Assembly (NCBI GenBank): GCA_016648135.1
Contig: JADDOH010024902.1
Coordinates: 1 to 64,000, forward strand
Direction of reading: 5' to 3'
DNA length: 64,000 nt
Origin: Agrypnia vestita
Lineage: Eukaryota > Arthropoda > Insecta > Trichoptera > Phryganeidae
Shown here piece by piece: positions 10,251 through 20,598 of this stretch. A model generated the notes under the pieces. That model made no database searches. It saw nothing but the letters and a program-made list of their open reading frames with translations, and was not told where the DNA came from. Each line of letters opens with the position of its first letter. Positions within the stretch are counted from its first letter, which is position 1. The position numbers were made by a program, and so were the translations under genes.

Positions 10251-10334
10251 ATTAATTAGTTTGAATGCAATTAATTGCCTCGGCATGCGTAGAAAATTTA
10301 TTTATGATACATAGAGAGGATGTGGTCTAAGAAA

Positions 10335-10550
10335 TGTAGATTTTTTTTAAAAAAATAAAAAAATATTATTTCTTAAGTTAGTTAATATTACGTCATGTAT
10401 ATTAACTAGTATTTAACACTTTACATTCTTAAATCTATTACTAATATACTATCCATAATAGACTACATACATATTTACATTTATATCTAATTTAATCTAT
10501 GGTACAATCTACAATAAATAATAAATCTTATGCTCTACAATTCTATACTA
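10335..10550 (-). mobile_element. LINE-M 3'UTR, antisense copy
   Basis: On the minus strand this matches 63300-63480: the end of a coding part (GAATTGTAGAGCATAAGAT), then TACCATAGATTAGATTAGAT-like sequence, GTGTTAAATACTAGTTAATA and TTAACTAACTTAAGAAA. Only the 3'UTR and a stretch of A-rich tail (10340-10370) remain. Confidence 0.78.
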
Positions 10551-10794
10551 TTTAACTATACTATATACTATACGATTTTTATTAAGGAAGACGTATAGTT
10601 GTATCGAGTCTTGCAGTTCTTTTTGGAGCTTATCTTAGCTTTTTGATTATATTTGCCGATGTAGTAGTTAATAGAAGTTTTTTGAACATCTACTTCACTA
10701 TCGACTACTCGACGTGATCTTCGAAATCGCTGTCATTTTCGTCATCTAACTCGAATCTGAATCATCCTCCTCCAAAATCATTCTTATTCTACTG

Positions 10795-10900
10795 GTTTAA
10801 GTTTTCTGGGATCTTTCTGGCCGACGTTTCGGATCCCATTGCAGGGTCCATCATTAGGGCTGATGTGTCACAACACAGCCATATTAATCCCCTTAATCAC
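10795..10900 (-). repeat. PLE terminal repeat with hammerhead-like motif type 1
   Basis: The minus strand at 10819-10858 reads CTAATGA, a GGACCC...GGGATCC stem-loop, GAAAC and GTCGGCC. It is the same unit as at 36660-36698 except that the core CTGATGA is mutated to CTAATGA. Flanking GTTTTCTGGGAT matches 23645. From 10900 to 11460 no gene is seen. Confidence 0.6.
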
Positions 10901-11462
10901 AATGATCCTCGGATCTGAAGAGAAGTGTCGCACTTCTCTTGTCACACACTGTTTGATCCCTTGCTCGGATCTGAAGGGGACACTTTCCCCTGCCACTAAT
11001 AAGTTACAAAGAAGGTAAGAAATGACAGAGATTCTTCTCTTTTCAGGCTTTTATTATTTCTGATATATTAAATAATATTTCAAGGGCGTTAGATGGCGCC
11101 CTCTTACACGTACCGTCTAGCGCCGTACACTAGATGGTACTCTAACAGACTGTTCGTAAGAATGAAGAAAACATAAGCTAATATAAATAAGCGTGTAGTG
11201 TATTTGATATAATTATGAAAGGGTCACCGCAATCAAAAGGTTTGCGGGAAATATTTATTTATTTACGGTAAACTAACAGTACAAATAAAAATCAGTTTAA
11301 ATGTTAGCATTAAATAGGACAAGGACCATCTGACCAATCTCCACAGATTCAACAAGTTGTACGAGTTGCTGCACAATAACAAACAAGGAGAATCAAAAAT
11401 AAAAAGTAAAAAGGGGGGATAAAAGATATTGGAAGTGAGCAAAAAAGAGGGTGGCGTTCTAA

Positions 11463-11532
11463 CTAACTAACTAACTAACTTACCATCACGCTTTTTCCCC
11501 GTGGGGGTAGGCAGAGACGATAGAGCGCCATA
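11463..11532 (-). mobile_element. LINE-A extreme 3' end (GTAA subtype)
   Basis: A CTAACTAACTAACTAACTTA tail is followed by CCATCACGC and CCCCGTGGGGGTAGGCAGAG, the antisense of the usual LINE-A 3' terminus. It is truncated after about 50 bases, at the edge of Rep-E. Confidence 0.85.
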
Positions 11533-11534
11533 CT

Positions 11535-11645
11535 CAAAACACAAAATTGAACTAAATGACAGGGCGAGGGGTTACCGCCGGGTGCGGGCGGGGCGTGTAT
11601 TGGTTCCAAATTCGCCGCACGCCAAGTTACGTTGGGCAAATAGCG
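11535..11645. repeat. Rep-E, ~105-bp GC-rich dispersed repeat, copy 1
   Basis: ATTGAACTAAATGACAGGGC then GAGGGGTTACCGCCGGGTGC and TCGCCGCACGCCAAGTTACG. The same order occurs at 24855-24960 with about ten differences. I do not recognise it as an RNA gene or a known element end. Confidence 0.7.
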
Positions 11646-11649
11646 AACA

Positions 11650-12105
11650 AGACTTTGTAAGTCAGCCATTAATACTGCATTCTAATTACGGTGTATAATG
11701 GTGATCGCGATCTCGATCACCATCCAGGGTACACACGCTCCGTGCCGAAACGTCTGCAGAAAGTTGCCGAGTAGCGTCACCAGGGAAGACGACGGCCGTC
11801 CGAGAGGGAAATCCACCCGGAGCGCAGCGCGGGGCGGGAGGTGCGGAAGCGCTGCCGATAAATCTCTCGCCAGTCCGCCCCGGGCCCGCGGCTGATTTAT
11901 GCGCCGAATTTGTTGGGCTAATTATTTGCCGCGGGGGCTATTTGTTTTTGGTGAGGTGGCATTTTTTACCCGAGGAATGGACGGAAAAAACGGGCCAATT
12001 AGGCGAACCACGGGCTGCCGGGAGACGGAGGTGTCGACGCGTCGGCTCTGTATCATCATCGTCATTTCGGTGATGGACGACGGGGGCACTTTGTCCAAAT
12101 CGATT
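11650..12105. other. CpG-rich unique island
   Basis: Dense in CpG (for example CGCGGGGCGGGAGGTGCGGA) and containing AT-rich homeodomain-type cores (GGGCTAATTATTTGCCGCG). No coding frame looks protein-like. A regulatory or conserved noncoding role is possible but not shown. Confidence 0.4.
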
Positions 12106-12107
12106 TA

Positions 12108-12240
12108 AATCATTACTTCCTTTCTTCTAACTCGTGGCGTCCGCTTGCTTGCTTGCTTGATGCAAAAACTTTGGATCGATTTTTGACCCTTTTCCCGTGA
12201 TCCAATCGAGCTGAAAAAGAATCCAATAGAGTGACGAATG
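12108..12240 (+). repeat. Rep-I copy 1
   Basis: AACTCGTGGCGTCCGCTTGC, TTTGGATCGATTTTTGACCC and TTCCCGTGATCCAATCGAGC recur at 51040-51300 (same strand) and 16490-16640 (opposite strand). Confidence 0.75.
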
Positions 12241-12399
12241 AAGATGTTATGGTTCGGATGAATAAAGAAAAATAAGCAATAAGAATAAATCAATAAAAAT
12301 CCGAAAACTCGGACGTTTGATGGGGCATCAGAGGAGTACAAGATCTTGCATCTCATAATGCAGGAAAAGATTTGCAAAAGGCGGGGCCATGGAAGAAGA

Positions 12400-12720
12400 T
12401 TAACATACCTACTTACTTACCAAGACGCCACACTTTTCTGTCCTGACACACAACTCTCGCCTCATCCACATTCATACACCTTCGCAAGCAAGCTCGACGA
12501 TTGTTGGGGCTCCTAACAGGACCATCTGGTCATGCCACATCTTCCGCGGCCGCCTTGTTTTTCTGACGCCGTCAACATTTGCGTTATACGTATATCTTTC
12601 TTGCCATAATTTCCTTGTTCATTCGCACCACCTGAACGACCATTTTTTAATACCATTCGCTATGCTTAGATCAGTTTTACATTCTTCCCTAATATGTTCA
12701 TTCTTCACTCTAGCATACTA
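12400..12720 (-). pseudogene. LINE-A 3' fragment, antisense
   Basis: The tail TACCTACTTACTTACC (GTAA subtype) leads into the antisense of DRKVWRL, then NVDEARVVC, SLRRP, GPVRSPNNRRACLRRC, VRKTRRPRKMWHDQ and the WFRWCE region. It ends near CTCTAGCATAC. Several small deletions are present, including loss of the CCCC-GGGG hairpin. Confidence 0.8.
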
Positions 12721-12759
12721 AACGGATTTTCCACACACAGGAACATCACGGCTGAAAAA

Positions 12760-13290
12760 ACTGAGATGGCAGATCGAAATAAATAAAATTATGATAGCCA
12801 ACTTCCGTTGAATGGATAGGGGACAAAAAGAAGGAGAATCTATTTCGTATTCTTTATGCACATTGTATACTATAAAGTCTCCACGCAGCATACAGCAAGT
12901 TATCAGACTTGTTTGCATTTGTGATATTTTTGTTGCAGTGTTCGGCCTATTGTGCCTAGCCTTTTTCGTATATTTTTCCCGCCATGGCAGGACACTTTCG
13001 ATAATTAATGCGCGACACGAGAGCGCGCGGGTTTCGCGGCGCCGTGGATGCGTTCCAGCTGGCCAAACCGCACTTGGTGGCGCATTCCGACGTAAATTAA
13101 TGGGACAATTACTCCTAGGTGGGCTCCTTCCCACCCCTGCACTCTTTCTTCGCGCTAAATTTACATTTTTCTCTTTTGTTCGGGGAAAATGTCGGGACAT
13201 GGAAGGAATACCGCAAAAGTTGACAAATAAAATTATGGGCCTGGTACTACATTATTTGTCCCGACATATTTATATTAGGATTGGATGACA
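12760..13290. other. GC-rich unique island with two antisense ORFs
   Basis: Open frames of 158 codons (12812-13288, plus) and 160 codons (12718-13200, minus) overlap on opposite strands. Neither product has a domain, signal or composition I recognise. The GC-rich core (12990-13180) holds CGCGCGGGTTTCGCGGCGCC and two ATTAATG sites. The overlap is more likely a by-product of a stop-poor GC-rich island than two genes. Confidence 0.3.
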
Positions 13291-13342
13291 AAAAATAAAC
13301 TATGTTTCCTCTACGTGAGTGTAATTATAAATTTATATTATA

Positions 13343-13967
13343 GGGGCCGTTCAAGTATTACGTAAGCAGAATTTTAGTAATTTTTAACCCCCCCCCCTCT
13401 CACTTGTCAGCAAAAGTAAGCAAAGATCTTACCCCTCCCTCCCCCTTGTCAGCAAAAGTAAGCATTGGTAATTTTTTTACAAAATCTGTTCCATTTTTTT
13501 ATTGTTATTCATGAGCCTATCTACCTATCATAGTCAAAATAATTTTGGATATACTCTTGATAAGTCTACATAAGACGACATTTTAAACTATTTCTAAGGT
13601 GTCAAAAGTCGATCAATAGTAAACAAACTTAACTTAGAACACGTCAAAAACTTACATTTGACCGGACAAATAATTCAGACAAGTGACAACTTCCCCTACT
13701 TCGGTTCTTCCTTTCTTACACTACGGTTACCACGAGTAATACTCTATGGTTACCATGGAGTATTACTTGCTCCCATTATTTCGGGAAATCCCTAAACCTA
13801 ATTGTCTGAGAACCTACTAAAATTTGCAAAAAAATACGAAAAGTAAATAAATAAATATTGCTGACGTAGTCGCCATTCAGACCCCCCGTCCCCCATGTCA
13901 TCAAAAATAAGCAAAGCAAAGACCCCCCCACCCCCCTTTAGTGCTTACGTAATACTTGAACGGCTCC
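13343..13967. mobile_element. 625-bp element with GGGGCCGTTCAAGTATTACG ends
   Basis: The left end GGGGCCGTTCAAGTATTACG and the right end (read inverted as GGAGCCGTTCAAGTATTACG) match at 19 of 20 bases and continue as TAAGCA. ATA flanks both sides (13340-13342 and 13968-13970), a possible 3-bp target duplication. C runs (CCCCCCCCC) and GTCAGCAAAAGTAAGCA direct repeats lie near the ends. It has no coding capacity. A related G-rich end is at 18655-18750. The superfamily is not clear to me. Confidence 0.75.
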
Positions 13968-13987
13968 ATACTGGAAATTCTTATGTC

Positions 13988-14039
13988 TTTTGCAATTCTT
14001 ATGTCCCGTGAAAAATCACGGGACATAAGAATTGCAAAA
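13988..14039. repeat. Perfect 24-bp inverted repeat, 4-base loop
   Basis: Arm 13988-14011 (TTTTGCAATTCTTATGTCCC GTGA) is exactly complementary to 14016-14039, with AAAA between. It lies 20 bases right of the 625-bp element. A direct repeat of ATTCTTATGTC precedes it at 13977. Confidence 0.95.
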
Positions 14040-14234
14040 TTTTGAGATGAAAATTCATTAATAGAAAACCGTTTGTTTTTTTTAATTGACTATTCGCTGA
14101 AATCCAAAACTTAATATAATATCCCCAATAAATAATTTTTTCAAATGTCCATCCGTAACCTTAACTAGAATCCAATGGCTGAATTCATTCTACTTTCATT
14201 ATTAAATAAAATGAAAATAAACAACCAACAAATA

Positions 14235-14795
14235 TTGATATTGAGCCCGTGGAACAAGATACGAGCTTCAGATATTTAGGTGTAGAAATCTGTAGTCATA
14301 GCGATCTGTATACCGAAGTCCGAGAGCAAGTTAACAGAGCATCTACTTTATCAGGATGTCTCAAGAATTTGGTCTGGAAAAACAAAAATATGCGTATTGA
14401 AAGTAAGGTCAAAATATACAAGACATGCGTACGACCTATTATGACGTACGCGGGCTGACACTGTCCGCACCAAAGGACTCCTCAGAACAACTGAAATGAA
14501 GGTGCTGAGATCCATCACTGGAAAAACTCTACGTGACCGCGTCTGAAATGAAGACATAAGGAAAACCTACAAAATAGAGGACACAGCACGATGGAGTAGA
14601 TCCAGAAGGAGATTCTGGCGGGATCACATAGCCAGAATGGACGGTGACAGACTCGTGCATACAACAGCGAATGAAATCCCCTCTGGACGACGCCTACCGG
14701 GAAGACCACCGAGAAGACAGTGGACCTCGTCATCCCAGAGGGCGTAGTTTTCTATAGCAACAGATCTACTAAAAAAAAAGAAGAAGAAGAAAAAA
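14235..14795 (+). pseudogene. LINE-B reverse transcriptase C-terminus
   Basis: Reads EQDTSFRYLGVEICSHSDLY, REQVNRASTLSGCLKNLVWK and YKTCVRPIMTYAG, a stop at 14456 plus a frameshift, then RTTEMKVLRSITGKTLRDRV. A TGA at 14546 interrupts before NEDIRKTYKIED, RRRFWRDHIARMDGDRL, and SGRRLPGRPPRRQW. This order (YLGVEI, RP-MTY, TEMK-LR-I-GKT, H--RM, GRRL-GRP) is typical of the 3' half of endonuclease/RT-type LINEs. A short (AAG)n run at 14771-14793 may be its tail. At least two stops and one shift make it dead. Confidence 0.8.
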
Positions 14796-15320
14796 CATGA
14801 ATTACTTAATCTTAAGTTGCAATTCAAAAATAATAAGTCCGTCATTGTTGACGAGTATAGCTAATAATTCAATAATAATAATAATATAAATATCTCAAGA
14901 CCGTGTAACTTCGACCTTTGCGTGTTGCTTGAGCACACACAGTCACACTCTAATTTTATCTAAAGTTTTAATTTCAGCAACTTACGAATTTACGGACCAC
15001 TTAAATTAATTATTATATTTATTATACGTTACATGAAGTTACGCTGACGGATGGAGGGACGGACAGACAGACAGCGAAATTATTATAATTGGGATGATGA
15101 CGAATTGCAGATTAAACAAATTTGACAATTAGTTAGGTATAATGTTGTACGAATTCAACATTGGAACCTCAAAACTCATGAACAGTTATGATAAATTCTT
15201 AAATATAGGAGCTGATTGTGTGAAGAAATAGATTAATATGCTAAAAAGTTTTGACTTTTTATATTACCCGCGTTCACGTTTAACATGGTCGAAATTTTCT
15301 TTTTTAATTATATATAGATA
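14796..15320. other. AT-rich spacer
   Basis: No gene seen. It has an (ATA)n run at 14873-14888 and GGACGGACAGACAGACAG near 15060, the kind of run found at one end of CCCGG-type repeats. Confidence 0.4.
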
Positions 15321-15324
15321 TAAC

Positions 15325-15745
15325 AATCTATTCGTACCCGGCGTCGCACGGGTTAAGGATTTAGTTGATAATAAATTTGTAGGGGGAAACAAAGGTTTGA
15401 TTCGAACGGAATAGATTTGTATCGAAAATATATCAGGGGGAGGGGAAAAGGTAAAAGGGGAGGGAGGAAATATCACCTTTGTTACCTGCCGGGTCCTAAA
15501 GAATAAGTTTACAAATTTTGAGTCCGATTTGGAGTCCGGTCGAACGGTATAGAGTCCGATCTATCAAACGGTACAGATTTGCATCGAAAATATATCAGGG
15601 GAGGGGAAGGGGTCAAAGAATAGGGGGGAAATGTCCTATATGTCACCCGCCGGGTCTTAAAGCATAAATAAGTATGCAAAGTTTGAATCGAATCGGATAA
15701 ACGGTATAGATTTGTATAGAGAACAGACAGACAGACATTGAGTTT
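15325..15745. repeat. CCCGG-type dispersed repeat with inner duplication
   Basis: Opens CGTACCCGGCGTCGCACGGG and ends in ACAGACAGACAGACATTGAG. A unit with TTTGTATCGAAAATATATCA, GGGGAGGGGAAAAGG and the GCCGGGTC motif (15400-15495) is repeated at 15570-15655. Similar but shorter elements are at 33965-34685 and 62045-62663. The class is not certain. Confidence 0.6.
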
Positions 15746-15899
15746 TGTGTAATTATTTATTGATATATAATTATTTTTTTATATAATATATAATAATTAA
15801 AAATAATTAATATATTGTTATATAATATATAATTATATGTAATAGAATTAGCTAAATAATTTTAGCGAACCGGAAAAATCATGAACCTCGATTTAATCC

Positions 15900-16240
15900 A
15901 AAATATTAACCCCATGCTTCGCGAGTTTCAGATGATACCTAGGTACCTGCCGGTCCTGGTCATCATACATACAGCACCGGGATCCCGATTCCTGATAAAT
16001 TAATTAATAACAGAAAAGGTCACCACCGAACTAGGAGACAACCTGGTGGTGGGTGTCCCAGCGCTCTGGGTAGACCCGGCGCAGGCGCGTGACGACTCCT
16101 CGGCTAATTATACCGCGGTGTAATATCACACGCCCAGGAGCCCGGAGAACAGCCGGGACGCACGTGGTCAGGGCTGGCGCAGTGCGATGGCAAATGGCAA
16201 ATATATTGCGCGCGGCAGGTAAAGGTAAAAAAAAAATTTA
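15900..16240. other. GC-rich block of unknown class
   Basis: Contains CTGGTGGTGGGTGTCCCAGC, GGCGCAGGCGCGTGACGACT and GCCCGGAGAACAGCCGGGAC, bounded by AT-rich sequence. It looks like part of a retroelement UTR or a SINE body, but I have no second copy to support that. The 15746-15899 interval is pure AT-rich. Confidence 0.3.
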
Positions 16241-16479
16241 AAATCTAAAGACCCGACTGCGTAAAAAGTGAACCTCGAATAAAAACCGAAAAGAAAAAAA
16301 CGAGCGAGCCTTACATAAAATGTAGCATTTGACATCTCACAATTAAAAAACTAACCCATAAAAACCAAGTTTGTATTATACTCCCTTTCTCATTTACTAG
16401 TGGAAACTACAACAATATACAACTTACTCAGATGAAAAAAACATTAAAAGTTTGAAAAATCCAAAATTAAACTATAATA

Positions 16480-16640
16480 TTATTTTTTTAACGAAAATTT
16501 GATAAATATTTTTGATCGTCGCCAAGAGTCTGCTTGAAAAGTTTCTACTCGATTGGATCACAGAAAAGGGTTAAAACTCGATCCAAAGTTTTTGCGTCAA
16601 ACAGACAGACGCCACGATTTAATATAAAGAGAGTAAAAAT
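16480..16640 (-). repeat. Rep-I copy 2, antisense
   Basis: Antisense of 51055-51230: GATCGTCGCCAAGAGTCTGC, TCGATTGGATCACAGAAAAG, and CGATCCAAAGTTTTTGCGTC. It confirms Rep-I as a dispersed family. Confidence 0.75.
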
Positions 16641-18214
16641 ATCACTAATGAATATTTTTATTTTTAATTGTAAATCTCACAATAAAAATATCAAATGAGC
16701 ATTTATTCAAATGCAAGCAAAGCATTTAAACAAAATATTAAAAAGCTAATACCTATATATTTATTAATTAGTAAACACAAGTAAAGAAAATGTATGTGTA
16801 TTTATTTATTATTGAATTTTGCCGCACCAGGTAGGTACCGTATATCAACATACACATTTTGTTTAAAAATGTGTTATAATGGTCAATTATATGTTTTTAT
16901 TTATTTTCATAGATGGCGGTAGTGTGCCGCTATACATATTGTATGAAAACTTTGAATAAATATTTAAAAATAATCACATAAATTACATAAAATTTGAGAA
17001 CGTCAATCATTAAGGGTAGTTATTGTTTACATTAATGTAAAAAAAATTAAGTAATCATTGGATAGTTTCGAAGATATAAGCCAAAATATATCAAAGTTAC
17101 AACATCCACACGCTTGACACCAGCCTCGCAACATATACAAAATCAGAAGCATTGGCTGGTAAGTATGCGTCTTCTCTGTGATGGCACATGCTGGACATTG
17201 ATTGTTTATAACCGATGATTTTTTGTCCATCGCGCATGCTCCGCGCGCGCTCATTGGTCAAATGAAATTGCGCGCGTCTTATTTCCTGTTCCTGTAAATC
17301 ACTAGCACAGATTGCAGGAAAGCGAGAGGAAAGATGTTACACGTCAAAAAACAAGTCCAATTGTCTAGAATTCTTGTAAAGTGATATTGAATAACTACAC
17401 CATTTAAATAGTTTCATGATCGATACACACATAGAACAAATAATAAATTCTAATGCGGAACATAGCGACTTTAACAGTCGGAATAGGGGGAGACCGTGGT
17501 AAATTAGTTTTATGTCTCATTGTGGTGTATTCGTATATTCAATATTTCTCTGAAGAGTGCAATCGTGATCACCAAGTATGGAAAGAATGCAGATCGTAGC
17601 TTTTAAGGTTTGGTGTTGAACGAACGTTCTACAGGAACTACACATTAACCATATACAGTAGAACATTCACTTCTCTGACCTCGTTTATCCGATAAAAAAA
17701 ATAACAGAAAAATTATCAATTGTACGATGACAAACGTCTCGCCACCATCGCACGCGGGTCAGATATTAGAAAGAAAGATTTTCCTTTTCAATCGCCGCCG
17801 ATTAATGATTGACCGTAAATGACAGCCGAAATACACTGGGCCAAAGCTAACTACGACACAGTGGACTTGCGGTTTCCTGGGAAGGCGGGTGCCGCTTCAA
17901 TCGAGATTCTCCTGGCTTCGTCGAATCCGGAACAGTCGGTGTATCTCTTCCGGAAGGCCAAATGGAACTGAACTTGAACACAAACGAAGAGGAATGTCGG
18001 TTCCCATAGAAACGACACCTGACACGCATTTCACCTGTCACTGCGCGGATTTTTAAAAATTCGAATCCTGGCCAGCGATTGGCGCAGGACACATCAGGCG
18101 CCAGCCCAACCAATCAAATCTTGGCGCGGCCCGCGCGCGGCGATCACGAAACATCAATGAACATGCGAAAATCTGGAAGAATATAATCCTCGACGACTGG
18201 ATTAAATTTAACAG
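16641..18214. other. Gene-free stretch with a GC-rich patch
   Basis: 16641-17715 is AT-rich with no recognisable gene. 17720-18140 is richer in CpG, with GATTGGCGCAGGACACATCA and CGGCCCGCGCGCGGCGATCA, and two ATTGG/CCAAT-type sites (18078 and 18108). An ORF at 17847-18113 (minus) has no known motif. Confidence 0.3.
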
Positions 18215-18330
18215 AGTGATAGTTAAATTAGTATATACCACAACCAGATTTCAGGTCTACCGGTTTCGATACGTACCCGTCTCTTCGTCAGGATCAACAC
18301 TACACTACCATGTTCACAACACTGTACACC
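18215..18330 (-). repeat. PLE repeat with hammerhead-like motif type 2
   Basis: On the minus strand 18255-18292 reads CCTGACGA, an AGAGACGGGTACGTATC stem region, GAAACCGGTAGAC. The same unit lies at 59985-60023 and, shorter, at 31422-31456. The flanking GATCAACACTACACTACCAT resembles the sequence beside the 60-kb copy. Confidence 0.6.
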
Positions 18331-18407
18331 ACAACCATAGTTCTGTTAACCTTTCACCAATATTTATCATATGCGTGTTAATCTTGTCAAGGACAAGCAT
18401 GCACTAC

Positions 18408-18440
18408 CTTGCTGCCTTTGCTTTTATACCACCCGTGTAA
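18408..18440 (-). repeat. MITE-3 terminal fragment
   Basis: CTTGCTGCCTTTGCTTTTAT ACC matches the inverted end of MITE-3 (46741 and 37562). Only one end is present. Confidence 0.6.
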
Positions 18441-18654
18441 TATTTTTTCGAATTAGAATTTTTAAGAATATTAAAGAATTTGAATTTTATGAATATGAAT
18501 TTTAAATAATATATTGAATTTCTATATAAATATATATATAATATTTGTTTAGACATATAATTACATACTATGTACAAACGTGTAACAGAGGTATATGAAG
18601 TTTTATTTCAATAAAAAGTATTCATAAAATATCATTTTTGATCATGTCTTCCCA

Positions 18655-18750
18655 TTTAGGGAGCGTCCGTAGTCTTTTGGGGTGGGGGGTTACGTAGAAT
18701 GCTACGCTGGGCTACGTGAGGGGGTGGGGGTCAGATTCGAACTACGTAAG
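18655..18750. mobile_element. G-rich element end, related to 13343 family
   Basis: GGGAGCGTCCGTAGTCTTTT, then GGGGTGGGGGGTTACGTAGA and CTACGTGAGGGGGTGGGGGT. The layout (GGG-CCGT end, G runs, TACGTA) is that of the 625-bp element, but no opposite end is found. Confidence 0.4.
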
Positions 18751-19040
18751 TATTTCATTTATTTTATTTGGCACAATTAGAGCAGTACAGAATATGCGAT
18801 CGATAAATTTGTGTACATCAGTTTGGACATAATCAATCATTTTAAAATAGTTAAGGAGATGTGCGTTGTAGCCCCTACCAAGAAATGAAGAGTCTGGCGG
18901 GTGACAGAAAGGAGTGGAGAGATCGAACGCTTGGTGCAGACCAATTTTAGGATTGTGACCCAAATAAAAAGTATAGGCACTCTCAAGCATTTGCCTTTGT
19001 CCTTACGAAAGGAAAGTAGCCTGGAGAAGCGCATCATGGT
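18742..19040 (-). pseudogene. Unrecognised coding-like fragment
   Basis: Two overlapping minus frames look protein-like and join by a shift near 18985: FSRLLSFRKDKGKC then LESAYTFYLGHNPKIGLHQA, FDLSTPFCHPPDSSFLGRGY and NAHLLNYFKMIDYVQTDV. I do not recognise the family. Its setting among repeats suggests a retroelement. Confidence that it was ever coding is modest. Confidence 0.3.
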
Positions 19041-19239
19041 AGGTTACGCGTAGGACAAAGCAGAGAAAGATCTCACACCAAGCATCTGATACTTCACCGG
19101 TGACCGTACTCAGATCCGCTGGAAGCCAAGAACAGTGGAGGAATACAGTGAAGACAGTGAGAGTTCACGAAGATCCTCAATTGAGAGGATGCAATTTAGA
19201 AGAAAAATACAAATTTAATAATTATAAGTATTCTTTTCA

Positions 19240-19440
19240 AAATATTTGGCAACCCTGCGGCGCGAGCTTCAAGGCGCCGTCACTTTTGACAGTTTGACGT
19301 TGACACTTTTGAGTCAACCGACACCGAAACAAGACAGAAGTGTTTAGAGTAAACGCTGCGGCAGCATAATCTCCTCGGGTAACGAGAACACAATAAACAA
19401 TGAACCGTATTAACGCGATTACGAATTAAGCGGTTTCGGA
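19240..19440. other. GC-rich patch with TTGACA-type repeats
   Basis: GGCGCGAGCTTCAAGGCGCC is followed by GTCACTTTTGACAGTTTGAC and GTTGACACTTTTGAGTCAAC. Such clustered TTGAC/GTCAA words are seen in some insect promoter regions. No exon is found beside it, so this is only a candidate. The 19441-19920 interval is AT-rich and unrecognised. Confidence 0.25.
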
Positions 19441-19920
19441 ATAGTGCGGTAAACACATTTTATATAAATAATATTAATTTTTATTACATACGCGTAATTC
19501 TCGCTATTTCTGATTTCGATCAGAAATCAAATCGATTCTGAAATCGAAAAGGTTTACTTTTTAAAGAAATTAACGTTCCAACATTAGACAGATTATACAA
19601 AACACTTCAATATTACAAATACATAAAGAGATATGCATTCAATAAAATATAAATACACCACAAACTCATAATTCTCATATTCATAGCCAAAGAGCGCAAA
19701 TAATAGGATGTTTAAACATTCCCAAATACAACAAAACAGCCACACAACACCATTACAATTGCCTAGGTGTTACATTTTTCAATAATTTATCAATGAATAC
19801 CAGAACTGAAGAAAAATATACAAAATTCAAGAAATACATAAAAGAATAATACATGATCAAAACAAAAAATTGTTAGAATTTAAAAAATAACTGTATACTT
19901 GATTTACTAATATTTATTTT

Positions 19921-20360
19921 ATGATGTTTATTCCATTTATTGACTTATACATACTTATCATTCATGCTCTATCTTATATTATGCATCGTGTACTCGTGTC
20001 CCCAAACACAAGTTTTAACTTTTCTGGGTACAGTTAAACACGTATTAAATAATGTAATATTCACTGTCACTGTAACATGTATTTATTTTATTTTTAATAA
20101 AATTAAATTTCAATTTCTGAAAAAAAGATGTAACACGGAAGGCACGCAAAAAGGTCACCTCTCCTACGCCAATCTAGCGGATCTCCGGACCTTTTGTCGT
20201 ATCACGATTGTCCTCCTGTGCGGAGTGGATCCAGCGGCGGATCGGATGGACGATGAGGATGACTCACGCTCCGGATGGCCCCTCGGAGCGGGGCTGGCTG
20301 GTGGCCACCGCGGCATAAACAATCGGAGAGTTAAGGAAAGCAGAATCACAGCTCGGTGAA
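19921..20360. other. Unrecognised stretch with GC-rich end
   Basis: The 139-codon frame at 19940-20359 has no known motif. The 3' part (20150-20345, GATGAGGATGACTCACGCTC and GGCTGGCTGGTGGCCACCGC) resembles the end of a retroelement ORF in composition, but I cannot place it. Confidence 0.25.
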
Positions 20361-20598
20361 TAACGGCCAATTAAAATATCATCAATATCACGAATATCAC
20401 GGAATAAACACAGTCACACCCACCCGCGCGGATGAATCTCCGGTGACTAGGAAAACACAGAACCACTGCACGCTGGCATAGGGTGGGCGATATGTTTTTA
20501 CACTTGTGAAAATTCAACAATAAAAAATTATTATTATTTATTTCGTTTAAATTTATTTATACATATAAATGAAGGTAGTTGCTTCACTAGACAATCGG

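Noticed and set aside
19940..20359. 139-codon gene
   Set aside because: AT-rich first half and GC-rich second half with no motif; likely a chance frame over a repeat boundary.
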